This document shows positions 12,185 to 23,757 of a stretch of DNA of 64,000 nucleotides, piece by piece; the first letter of the stretch is position 1, and every line of letters begins with the position of its first letter. The position numbers were made by a program, and so were the translations under genes. A model generated the notes under the pieces. That model did not search any database and was not told the DNA's origin. It was given only the letters and a program-made list of their open reading frames with translations. Where the stretch lies: assembly GCA_037783415.1 (NCBI GenBank), contig JAZGTN010000176.1:1116001-1180000 (forward strand). The letters are read 5' to 3'. This DNA comes from Leptasterias polaris (lineage: Eukaryota; Echinodermata; Asteroidea; Forcipulatida; Asteriidae).

Positions 12185-14214
12185 TGACGACATATTTAAC
12201 CAAAATTATAATGTTCACATAAATGAAAATTCTAATAAAATGAAAATTCAAATAAAATGTCATAGAATTTTCTATATTTTTTTAAATGAACAAAATTGAA
12301 GCCCAATAAATGCAAAACCTGTGTTGCAAGAAGTTAGTCCATTTACAGTTTCATTAGAGAATATAGTGACACCAGCTGTTAGTTCCAAAACTAAATTTGA
12401 CATAGGCCTACATAATGTAGAAGTTACTCCAGTAACAGAGATGCAAGTTACACACTTATGAGCCACTTTTATTTCTAAAACCATGTGATTTTAAAACTAT
12501 TTCAAGTATATTGACTGCGCAAAGCTGTCTCAAACAGTTATTTTCCACAAAGCCATGAATTTCCTACAACCAGATTTCAAATTATCGGATAACCCAAGCT
12601 TTGTCACTTTGTCATCCTGTTTTCTCCACCACCACCCCCCCCCCCCCCCCCCCCACCTATAGCCCTCGTGTCTTAATTTTCCTTTGTTTCAAAATATAAA
12701 ATTCAAGAGTTCATTGAGGAAAAAATCTATGTCACATTACATTACAAGCTAAAAAACATGGTTTACACTAGCACATTGTCCAGAGGAAACAATGGCACCC
12801 TCTGGATGTCATTAACATCTGATTTGTTTTATTTTTCCAATCACAAGAGAGTGGATAGCTAACAAGTCATGATTTTGATGTAGAGCTTGTAGTACAAGTA
12901 AAACACATGCTCTATAATGAGGGATATGAAAGGATGGTGAGACACTCTTTACTGCAGCCAAATCATAGTTGAAAAGGCTCAAGGCCAATCATGCTAATGG
13001 GTTGTTGTAACTTTTAAAATGTGACTGTAGTGTATAATGCATTAACAGCCTGTTAAAGACAGGAGTAAAATGCATTATTGCCGATTCATATATTCATGAA
13101 GTAAGAGTGCTTCTTGAACCAATGTTATGGCTCAGCTCACCACTGCATTCAATTATTATGATCACGGATCTCTACTTAGAAGCAATCTACAGCCACATGC
13201 CTTTATCACATACATGTATACATGTAAAATTTGCTTATCACAAAAATATCTTCCTAAGCAGAAATAAGGGTTCTCTTAGCAAATCATTTAGATGAACAAC
13301 ACATGTTTGAAACCTTAATGCCAAATGGTCCAACTCTTCCAGTCCATGCAATGCCAATCTTTCAAAGTTCGCAACAAAACTGTGATTCAAATATGGGTCT
13401 GTCATACACAAACAGAAACCAGACTATATAGAATTTAACTTCCAACTCTTTGGTCTCACGTTTGTTTTTTATATGGAAGATAAAGATTGATGTGACAAAA
13501 TAAAACAGCTTCTAAGTTCTGAATGGCTTCTGACTGGGACCCAGGAACAAAGATATTGGTAATATAGAGAGCCTGCCATCGATGGGCTAGATAGCTTAGT
13601 TTGTAAAGCGACAAAAATCTCATCCAATACTCAAATTATCACATACAAGAGGCCATGAAATTGAGCCCAATGCTAAGCTCTTCTCTTCATCTCAAAGCGT
13701 GTAGGTTAAAGATGACCATGACATATTCCTCCTTTGTGTTGAGCACGCACAGGTAAAAATGTATCTATTTCCTTTGTCACTTTCTCACCAGAATTTGAGA
13801 GAACTGTTTTTTGCCTGTACAGACACAATCCTTGTGACCTTATATCTTATCAATAATAAATGTTTTCACCAATTCCACCATACTGTTGCTATGGAGAATT
13901 TCTACTGATTGAGCCATTATGAATGAATATTAATTTTTTTTAATGTAACTTTGTTAATGGTGGGAAAGAAAAAACTGTGAAGCACATACCACTTTGTTTA
14001 CAACTGTTTTATGTGGTAATAAAACAGAGAGAACCTTCTGAGACAGGTACAGTTACAACTCTTTATTTCCAAATATCAATGATATACTCTACAAAGTGCC
14101 TTCAGTGGCAGAACCAGGGAATCATGTACTTTTATCAGGTGTGCCATCAAATACAAAGCAGACATTACATCAATATTGTTGGGGATATCTGGCCCTTCTG
14201 CACCCCATTTGAGG
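12185..14214. other. Non-coding stretch, C-run at 12635-12654
   Basis: Contains a C homopolymer (12635-12654). A degenerate tRNA-like A-box phrase (TAGATAGCTTAGTTTGTAAAGC, about 13590) has no B box. No exon or transposon ends recognised. Confidence 0.45.
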
Positions 14215-14560
14215 GTGTCATGGCCGAGCGGTTAAGAGCATCGGATTTAAGCTCTGGTGGTTATGTCATCGGAGTGTGGGTTCGAATCCCAGTCATGTCC
14301 TTGAGCAAGATGCTTTTCTATAATTGCTTCTCTTCACCCAGGGGTATAAATGGGTACCTGTGCGGGTAGAGGTTGATATTGTGTATGAAAAAGCTTCGGA
14401 GCGCCACAACAGCTCGGGCTGTATACTCCCCAGGGAGCTGAGAAAGATTGGGTTATTGGCCCAATGACCAGGGCACAAATGTAAAGCACGTTGAAACGTT
14501 GTTGTAAAATGCACTATATAAGAACTAGTTTTTATTTGTTTTAAAATTTTATTATTACTT
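14215..14560 (+). mobile_element. tRNA-Leu-like SINE
   Basis: The head has a type-II tRNA look: A box TGGCCGAGCGGTTAAG (14221-14236) and B box GGTTCGAATCC (14279-14289). There is no CCA or clean acceptor stem, and it runs into a body (GAGCAAGATGCTTTTC..., GGGAGCTGAGA, GTAAAGCACGTTGAAAC, TATATAAGAACTAG) that ends in an AT-rich tail. A second copy of the same body and head is at 38209-38557 on the minus strand, and a related longer one at 49777-51090. It is therefore a retroposon and not a functional tRNA gene. The internal boxes would be the RNA polymerase III promoter. Confidence 0.88.
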
Positions 14561-17500
14561 GCAAGCCCTGTAAATCCTACTAAAGACAGACCATAATCAA
14601 AACTTAAAAGTCTATACTCTGTTGTTGTAGTATTATTTGTGCTTCCTTACATCACTGACTGCATTTACTGAGCACTAACAAACTCCTGACTGTCCTCTGA
14701 CCTCTGTATTTTTCATTTTCAGCAGTTTCCTCCCTCCTAATTCCTCCCATTTCATTTCATCAAGCAATTTTGTTTTGACAGTGATGCCCACCCACTTGTT
14801 TCCCCCCAAAGCAAGCCATAATGAAGACTTATTTCCTGTGTAGGTGAGAGAGTCTACAAATAATATTGTTGTGTCTCTTTGGTTTACTCCTCTCAATTTT
14901 CAATCAAGTTTTTCCTTTTTTAGTTTTTAACATTGCTACCATTTTCAATTTCGATATGAATAAATACTTGAGAATTTTTCTTCCTAAAAAATTCACACAT
15001 ACTGCGATATTTTGTTTACCTGTACTTGATATTTAATCGTCAAAAAATTTCAACTGAAGGAAATTGCCATCACATAGCATAAATGTGAGCAGTTTCAATA
15101 TCTTCATTTTACACAGTTCTACTGAATCAGAGGAGACAAAATCACACTATACATGTATGTGTGAAAAAACAACATTCTACGGTAACATCTGCCTGAGCAG
15201 TTTGTGGGACGACACACGCAATATGTGCCTGTGCCAAATTGTATTTTATTACCCAGAGGGCTTGCAATGGAGAAAAATTGCCGCACTTGAAGCTGGATAA
15301 TTGAGTGCAATTTAATTAAATGACCTGTAAAGGTGCAACACACAAAGATACACCCCTGGCCATCAAGACAAACCCAGCAGGAAACTCACAAAAGCAACCC
15401 CACTTCTTATATTCAAGTAGAAGGCAATCGGCATGTTGTTCTATCAAATCTCAGAATAAGCTCAACTATGCGCATAGTTCAAATACACGTATGGAGGCCC
15501 AAGTGCACTTTGCCTGTGCTATCTTGATGCACAGCACAAAAACTCAGTTCCTGTTTTTCCTCCAGATAAAATCATTTTGTGAGGTGTGGTTGCTGTGTTA
15601 GCTATCAGTATCCATCCATCACCTTGTATTGAGTGAGTTACCCCGCCAAGAGTGCAAATCTACATAGTAACTTACTCCTCAAGGTCACATAGTTTAATAT
15701 CACTGAGGAGATGGATCAGATATTCCAATTTGCCAGCAATGAGTAAGATTCAACAGCACCACATCCAGTGAGCTGTCCATTTCAGTTAGTTATTGGTATC
15801 ATGACTTGCCAGTTACAGTACAACCAAGGAGGATGGAAACACAACTAACATTCTCTGAGGCCCCCCTTAAATTACCAGTAAATTGTAAACCATTTTTACA
15901 CAGAATGTAAAGAAAAATGCAGTAGCACACAGGTTCTTATTGAATTTAGTTTGATTTATTTCAAGTTAATGGATTCTAAAAACAATGAGAGTGGTGTGTG
16001 CCTGTGTATCACTGGCTTTGCAGCTCCATATTTGCCACAGGAAGATCCATTGATTTTGTCCCATTTAGACCTGGGCATTTCAGTTAAGTTACCTAAATAT
16101 ATTGTCTAAATACAGCTAGGGCATTGTATTTGCCTCTACAGCACTATGCCTGCTGCAGGGCCAGGTAGTATGCACAACTTGTCAGGCACATAGCCAGGCA
16201 GATTTAAAAGCAGTACTCACTGCACTTTACAATATTCTTCTTGATGAGTGGCCTATTTCCAGCAATATTGAGGTCTGCAATAAGATGAAGATTGCAAGGA
16301 ATCCCCAGGCTAAATTAAAACCACCACACAATGCTACCTACATGTGTTGTACTTTACTGCTCGACTTGCACTGTACTAATCAAAGTATACAGATTCTCCT
16401 CATACCCAAGCTGTCATATTAACCTAACATACATAGCTTCATACACAGGAAGATCAAACAGCAAAACTTACACATTGTGTTTTATACCTGAATGAATCAC
16501 TCAGTGAATCCTTAGGGTTATGCTACAAATTTATCAACATTTCAAACTTAAACATATCATAAGAAACATCATAACATCATAATTAACCAACACTTTGGGT
16601 GATCTTAATAAAAAAAATTCCCATCTGATCCCAGTGAATTAGAGACAAGATAACAAAAAGACAATCAAGGTCCCTCTAAAGGGTTATGATCAGTTACATG
16701 AGCAAGTGTCTTTCACCTGAGATACTGTGTGAAGTGCACATCCAATCCTAAATAATGTATGCAGCTTGGTGTTGTTTACAAGCTCCTCCAAAGAGGCAGC
16801 TGCTCTGGAGGTAAACACTTATCTAGCTTACTGACTTATATTTCCTGTAAATGCTGTACCTTCCAATAAAGTTAGGCCAGAAAAATAGAAAACTAGAAGA
16901 TACCGGCTGACCACTTCAAATACTTTCTTTTGAAGCCTGATGCCATTACACAAAACCAACAAGCAATTACATATTTTGCAAATAGGACTAGTTATTGATT
17001 TTAATTTATTTTCATCAGTTAGATTTAAACAATTATTTAGAATCAAAACACTTCACTAAAAAACATATAATTATTTTATTATTTTTAATAGTAATGTGTT
17101 TCAGGCATCAAATAAATAACTCCAAACTGAGGGTGGAGGGGCAATAATAGTCTGGCCCATTTGGATAAAATGATAATCACTTCTTATTATATTGCGAATA
17201 GGGAACCTAACAAAGATAGTGAACGTGTACAGAACTTCTATATATAACACTACAATGGTAGGGATTGATGACTATGGACAAATGCAATGCATCAACAAAC
17301 AAACCATGAAAATTGTGCAAAATTCAGAATCCTTAACAGGAAATTGCAAGTAATCTGAGAGGAAATGGTGAGATTCAGGGTAGTGTCTTGACAATGGCTG
17401 CTCATCAGCAGCATAAGATTTATAGTATCATCCAACATCAACATGTTGGGCTTTCACCTAACATACACGCATGACTGCTCATTAGTGACAAGTTACTTAA

Positions 17501-19577
17501 TTTACCATGATACTACAAGGTTATAAATGATTCTTCATTATCATTAATTTCTGCGCTTTGTAAGGAAATGTTTATCCCTATTCAACCAAGAAATTGAATT
17601 AGGCATATCTCATAAACAGACGACTAATCATTGTTATTTCAACTCAAACAGTACTCAAATAACGAAGAGTGTGCTGGAGTTTCTCTTGAATATACTGATT
17701 GAAGATGAGTTATGCATGTAATAACAGTGAATCGGTGTGGGTGAAAACTTCTGTCTACAGTACATGGGTAGGTAAATGGATTCGTAATAAGCATTTCCTT
17801 CACTTTCTGATATTTTTTGTAAATTGAAATTGCTGAATTAATTTGAATCAAGTGTCAAAACATATCTGCAGCTTACAATATTTGTTTAGCAACCAGGGCC
17901 ACATTGCATAAAGCTGTTGAGCACTGAAATTTGTTAAAATAAGCAGAACAAGGAAATCAGTTAAACTGGCATTATTCATTTTAACTAGCTGTCTGTTAAA
18001 CTTGCTTAGCAAATACAGATGTTCAGCTTGGTTGTCTGCTGTTCAGCTTCTTGAAATTAGACAGTGAGAAGTTGCCAAAGGATTGCCTTAATATAACCAC
18101 AGCGGCTTCAAATTGAACAAAAATAAGAGTCCCATTCAGCAACAAAGGGTCAAGTCATGAATTGCCAGCTTATTTCATATTTCATTTAAGAAATGTTTCT
18201 ATAAAATAAAAAACATTCTGTTTGGTACTACCCCCTCCCCCCCCCCCCCCCCCAACATGTTGTTAAGAAAATGACCATGATAATGATAATTCAGCCAATC
18301 AGCCATAGTTAACTCCAAGCCAATGCACTGTTATATTTCTCAACACCAAACTGAAGCAGAATTCTCACACAATATTTGGGTTAAGTTTGTAAATGACCTG
18401 CAAGTGCATTGCAATGTTGTGGCTCTTTTACCATGAAGGTTTAAGCTTCCCCAACATTATTAGTCCTTTATCATAAATGATGGCATCTTAAATTGGAACA
18501 GAAATGTAATTGTAGATCTGTCATCAGAACAGTGAATCTAGCAGCAATCTCATCAAGCTTAAAGCCTGTACCGATCCCAATGGGAATTTGCTAACTCCTT
18601 ACTGTCCAATAAACCATTTCACATCTGCACAATATTAAAGTCTGAAATACTCATCATATCACAATGACAGAGCTGGCTATAATGTGACTAGCTATGGAGC
18701 CAGCATGGACTATTTAAAGTGTGCACATGATGGACAAATTCTACATCGGCGCAGATTCAAAAAGAAGTCTCCACAGTAATACTTCCTTTCTGCGTTGTCT
18801 ATCAGTAACAGAACTTTTCACCACGGTGCAGCCATCTTGCATATGAAATCAACACAAGTTAATTAACAGGGGCTAAAACGGGGGGGGGGGGGGGGGGGGG
18901 GGGGGGAATGGTCTAGGCCATTGTTCCATACAGGGGTTCTGACTGAGATCATAACAGCAGAATGAAAATGTTTCTAGCAATGTGTGATGTCATAATTATG
19001 TATAGTTGTTTGACAATGAAGAATTTTGTGCAATTTACATAAAGGCAAACTACTAATAGGCCAACAAGTAAAAGTTGAGTTTATTCCACCAGATGATTTA
19101 TCTGTGTATAATTTAACACTTGTAAACTGCAGTAGTCACAACATTATCACCCTTCATTCTGTCCCACTGTAGTCCAAACAAGACATTGTGTATCTTTTAC
19201 TCCCATGGGTTGCCAATGATTGCTAGCTGCAAATACAGCACTGGCCAATTGCATTACATGACAGTAAGCATTCTGTAATTAGAATGACCACTAATGACCA
19301 TTCTCTGCTTATAGGATTAAGCCCTCAATATCTACACTAGATTTGTTCCAGAAACTACACACTGCTGCGACCAATACAGCTAAGTTGTTAATGCTTAGCA
19401 GTGTGCCATCAACATTGGCTTCTTACCTATTGGGCCACTTAAATTGTATGACTTAACAGTTTAATGACTTAATATGCATTTGGAAGGTCACTAATAAGAT
19501 TGTGGATAATTTGCTGGTTGGTGATTACCCATCATGACTTGTAATTGCACTGTTTATTGATTTATGGAAGTTTATGC
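14561..19577. other. Long non-coding stretch
   Basis: AT-rich with homopolymers: C-run 18231-18253 and 27 consecutive G at 18880-18906. Many short open frames occur on both strands, but none has acceptor/donor borders plus a recognisable domain. It most likely belongs to a large intron downstream of the LIM exon. Confidence 0.45.
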
Positions 19578-20266
19578 CACCAACAGGGATGAGATTATGA
19601 AAAAGTTAAAAAGTCGGAAATTTGAACATCACTCGCCGACCGGACAAGTTTTTGCACTAGCCGGCACGGACGTATGCATGCACACAATTTTTGAAACGTC
19701 GAGGGAAAAAACTAACTAAAACACAGAAGCGAAGTTCGCAAAAATTGCATGTTTTGAAAATTGTAATGCCTAATTTCTGCCCTAAATATTGGCAATTTCG
19801 TCAAAACAAATGTCCACAGGTTCATGATTTGAGGATAGGCTCTGTGGAGCTTCTTTTTCACTGACATCTTCGTGATTCAACGATTGGTGTTCGACGACGC
19901 ACATTGGGAAAACCAAATAAACTTTGACCCGCATCAATCGCACGCAAGGCCCTCTATCGACGCCCGGCCGTGCACGTGGCCGTGCACGTGGCCGTGCCGC
20001 GTGCAAGAGACAGCGTGCACGTACGCAAGGCATATATACCAAATTTAAGAAAGACGTGAAACAAAGCAAAATAGTAATCAAAAAACGTAATTTAATTTCA
20101 AAATCTTCAAAACTTCATATCTAAATGTTTGAAAGTGAAAGGTTCAAATGTCAATTTGCCAAAGTCGGAGATTTTTAAATGTCGGAACTGGAAAAAAAAG
20201 ACGGTTTTTCAAAGTCGGAAAGTCGGAATTCCGCCAAATGGCGGAAGAATCGCATCCCTGCACCAA
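19578..20266. mobile_element. CAGGG-ended transposon with 6-bp target duplication
   Basis: Element 19584-20260 (677 bp), flanked by an exact 6-bp duplication CACCAA (19578-19583 and 20261-20266). Inverted ends: left CAGGGATGAGATTATG, right (reverse complement) CAGGGATGCGATTCTT. Near each end a direct-orientation motif recurs: AAGTCGGAAATTT (left, 19611) and AAGTCGGAGATTTTT, then AAGTCGGAAAGTCGGAA (right, 20162-20227). The interior is CpG-rich (GGCCGTGCACGTGGCCGTG, 19978-19997). No transposase is visible. The CAGGG end recalls hAT elements, but those usually duplicate 8 bp. Confidence 0.82.
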
Positions 20267-20940
20267 ATTGTGATTTTATCTTCTTCTTTTATGAACAAGA
20301 TAAGCTGTTAGCCTAGAAGAAAATACATCAATGTTATGTTAATGTGAAAACCATACTTGGATTAATGGAGCAACTACTGTCTTAAATGATATCATTTCCA
20401 GAAGATTTTTAATCAATTCTCATTTACACGTCAGGCAATTTAACAGAGCATTAAACATGTATGAAGAAAATAATGTAATGCTGTTTTTCAGATAGCACCA
20501 GCACAGGAAATTTGCATGGAATATTTTCATAATGTGAAAAAAAAGATGGTCCAAAAGTCAACCCAAAATCTAACGGTGAGTCACTTTTGGAAATGAAATA
20601 AATTTAGAAGCTATTTGATGCTTTTATCTACTTGGGGTATAAATGAAGTAAAGGTATGCCTAATAATCCCTAAAAGCCCCAGTGACATCACGGCGAGACT
20701 GCCCATGATAATCAGCACAATAATCCCCCAACTGAAACAGACCATAGTAAAGTAGGAAACACATCTGTAATCTTTCAAGATATTGCAGTATTTGTCAGCC
20801 GAGGCTAGAGGCTAGATCTAGCTCAATAACTTCATCCAGAGAAAGAAGAACTTCATCCATCCAGTAAAAGAAGAAGCAAAACATAAAGATGGCTGTTTCA
20901 AATTTGAAAAGAGCCAAATTAATTAACAAGATGTACTTAC
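20267..20940. other. Probable intron sequence below the LIM exon
   Basis: Runs from the transposon to the donor site of the LIM exon (GTAAGT on the minus strand, 20935-20940 as ACTTAC). No further exon seen. Confidence 0.5.
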
Positions 20941-21045
20941 GACAACAGCGGAAACACTTGAGGTGAAAATACTCATTTTGGACACGAAGAACTTCACCGG
21001 AACACGACTTACGACAACCACGGCATGTTACTTTCTTCTTCTGAC
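20941..21045 (-). CDS. LIM-domain exon, actin-binding LIM protein (ABLIM/UNC-115) family
   Basis: A 105-bp internal exon on the minus strand. It is bounded by a strong acceptor (TTTGTTGTAG) and a consensus donor (GTAAGT). It enters in the third codon phase with two bases (GT), runs 34 codons, and leaves one base. It encodes VTCRGCRKSC, then SGEVLRVQNEYFHLKCFRCC. This is the first zinc module of a LIM domain, C-x2-C-x16-H-x2-C-x2-C. The GEVLRVQ...FH..CF.C pattern is what I know from the first LIM domain of ABLIM/UNC-115 proteins, cytoskeletal adaptors that bind F-actin through a C-terminal villin headpiece and act in axon guidance and muscle. The second zinc module should start in the next exon at lower coordinates; I could not find it. 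Membership of the LIM family is secure; the ABLIM assignment rests on remembered family sequences. No frame damage is seen. Confidence 0.85.
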
Positions 21046-23678
21046 CTACAACAAAGAAATTTTAAAAAAATATATATTTGTTTAGTTTAAGATGGACAAT
21101 TTGTTTGTCTTCCAAGGGGAAAAAACAAAAACAAAAATTAGCTAACATTTGGAATATCAGCTCCACATACAATAGGCACTTTAGTTACAAACCAGTAGTA
21201 AAAGTAGTTTTCCATTTGTTACATGTATTTGTATTGTGACCAGCCCAAAACTGGCTTGTCTGCTGAGAAAACATTATACCAATATTTTGTAAACTGCTAA
21301 TAAACAAGTTTGTGGATTGAGTAAAAAAAAAAAATCCTTATAATCTTGGTAGCTTGACTTGGGGTTTTCCTTTATCTGAATACTGATCTACAGCATTTCA
21401 GAAGAGAAGGGATGTATCTAGTAGACTTTCCACACCATCAATAACAAATAAAGAACTTGGGTTGCATCCATAAACTTCACTTTCATTAGGAGACTGAAAC
21501 CTCTAAAACCTTCTGTATTTCATACTCTCCTGAAATATACTAAAAAATTTCGACAAATGAAAGACTTTGTTCTCTCTCTTTGCAGGTTTACTTTGTTCTG
21601 ATATTAAGGGTAAGGCAGTTTTTCACTATGTTTTAACCCTCCTACTGTTCGCAACATTTTCAAGTGAGTTGACCAACCATTTGAAACCATTCAACTGCCA
21701 AAGTTGTGTATGGTGGCACAACTGTGCACAGAACTAACTGTGTACTGTGTACATGCATTCCCTCATGGTATCATATTGCAAGGCTGGCATAGCTTATCTA
21801 TCATTCAAAACCACAGTGAATGGTATTGAATGGTCAGACAGCAAGAGGGTTAAGGAGAGAAATGTACAATTTATTCACCATTTTAAGGTGTACTAATGTG
21901 ATTGCCTCTGATGCCTTTATGAAAAACCAGGCCTGTCTTCGGCTTTCTTAAATTCTTTCAAGAGCATTTTGAGGCAAAGGGAGATTTGTCAAAAATGCAA
22001 AAAAAACATGAGTAAGGATTTGCAGACCTGCATTGAAACTAAGATAGTTCAGGTCATTAGTTTTGCAGAGCTTAAATTATGAAAATGGGAGTAAGCACAT
22101 GTAAAAGAAGACTGAACTTCAGACTTGATAATTGTCAGCTGTCTGGTCTAATCACACTGCACGCCACCAATTAAACTGCAGCTCAGAACAAATAGTTTCT
22201 TTACAATGTTAACAGTTGGTTGTCACAGCAATTAACGATTTAATCAGTTTGGGAATACAGTTTTGTACAGTTTACGACATCTGATTGGATTGTTTAACTT
22301 AATATTTAACGACAGAGGTATCATGATTTATGTTCTCACTGTCATTCTACTTGAAGAGTACTACATCCTAACAGTTTTGTACATTGTACGAGGGCAGACT
22401 CTCACAGACTCTCTCAAGCATTGGTATTTTATGCCTTACTCAGGGAATTAAATGTACCAAACTCCATAAAGAAGTTGAAGAAACAGTAACATAATGTTGT
22501 GAGTGTCATGTAAAGTAATTAAATACAAAATAAGAACCTGCTCCATGGTTGCACACTTTAAAAAGGGGGGAGGGTGGTGTAATAAAAAACAGCCTTTTGG
22601 CAATGAACAAGCATCACTGGGCAAGGTTGGTACCTAACATGCAATATAGCCGATCTGTATTATTTTAGCCCCAATTTAAAAGCAAACTGTGATGAGTGTA
22701 GCATCAGCTGTAAGTAGCCTATATTACAGAATAATGAAATAACACTGTATATGCCACTCTCAATTATCATGGACGACAGATTACTTAATGTAGTGTAAAG
22801 ACCACTGATATTACATCTCTGTTTATATTAGTCAAGTTAATCAAAGTCTAATTCAAACTACTATTAATTCTTTCTTGTTTAATTGGAAGGTACATGTAAA
22901 CCATTTATTTCTCAGAAGAATAGAATCAAGACATTAGTGGTTCATGCTGAAAAATAATCAGTTTCCATAGATGCCCTCTACCATGGTTCCTTCTCTCAAG
23001 CAGAAAACACTTCCATTCTCTTCAATCACGCAGGCATTATCAGGAGGCATCGGTTTGCCCCTTCAAATACAAAGTTAAAGGCTTACAATTTAAGTTTCCC
23101 AAGCATAGGTTGGAATATTTGCATCCCTAGTGTTGGATATCATAGCAATGAATAGCTCTTTTTCTACTACATTTCTCTTTTTCACCGAGTAAGACAAAAA
23201 AGCACACCAACAAGAACCCACCAATGACACATCTATGTTACACATCAATGTCATAATAAATGTACACTATAAGTTCCTTAAATGTAATGTGATGTAATAT
23301 TGCAAAATAATTGACATCACTGACAACCCAACATAAACTTTTATAAGCCACGAAAAGTATGTAACTAAAAAATGTCTTAAACTATGGCCAAAAAACAGCA
23401 CTGAAACTAAATCCCTCATACCATGTGATGTGTATTAACAAATCTGACAACAGTGTCAACAAGAGCAATTTCACTGTTATTCATATTACACTGATGTATC
23501 TAAACTTCCAAGTTTCTGAATAATTTTGTAACACTAACATGTTGAAATATGTTATTCACAAAAGCTAACAAATCTCAACATATTGAATCTAGAATAATCT
23601 TCTTCTTTTCAAATCAGGTTACTGAAACCTGTAGTCCATGGAACATCAGTAACTATAGAATAGTGTTCATCTACTCAC
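21046..23678 (-). other. Putative intron 1 of the LIM-domain gene
   Basis: 2633 bp between the proposed first coding exon (donor GTGAGT at 23673-23678 on the minus strand) and the LIM exon acceptor. AT-rich, with no repeat or transposon ends recognised and no obvious additional exon. Confidence 0.45.
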
Positions 23679-23757
23679 CTTTACTAACCGTAACTCTCTT
23701 GATGTAAAATTCATTCCAAATAATAGATGCTTTTGTCATCACCAAAAATGCAGCCAT
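23679..23757 (-). CDS. Candidate first coding exon of the LIM-domain gene
   Basis: Minus strand, ATG at 23757, 26 codons plus one base, ending in a consensus donor (AAAG|GTGAGT). It starts MAAFLVMTKASIIW and ends YIKRVTVSK. The single leftover G joins the GT that opens the LIM exon to make GGT (Gly), so the reading frame continues without adjustment. TGA and TAG stops lie in frame within 12 bases upstream of the ATG, which makes this ATG the first available start. ABLIM genes use several alternative 5' exons whose sequence is poorly conserved, so lack of similarity does not count against it. The evidence is the start, donor and phase match only; it could still be a chance frame. Confidence 0.45.

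Noticed and set aside
13585..13680. tRNA-like sequence with A box TAGATAGCTTAGTTTGTAAAGC
   Set aside because: No matching B box and no cloverleaf; at best a decayed SINE head.
14215..14300. Functional tRNA-Leu gene
   Set aside because: Good A and B boxes but no closed acceptor stem, and the sequence is shared with a conserved non-tRNA body also found at 38209-38557; a SINE explains it.
16221..16274. 54-bp minus-strand exon candidate (TTGCAG acceptor, GTGAGT donor), phase-compatible with the LIM exon
   Set aside because: It would insert HLNIAGNRPLIKKNIVKC where the second zinc module should start and lacks the needed cysteine and GFF pattern, so it would destroy the LIM fold.
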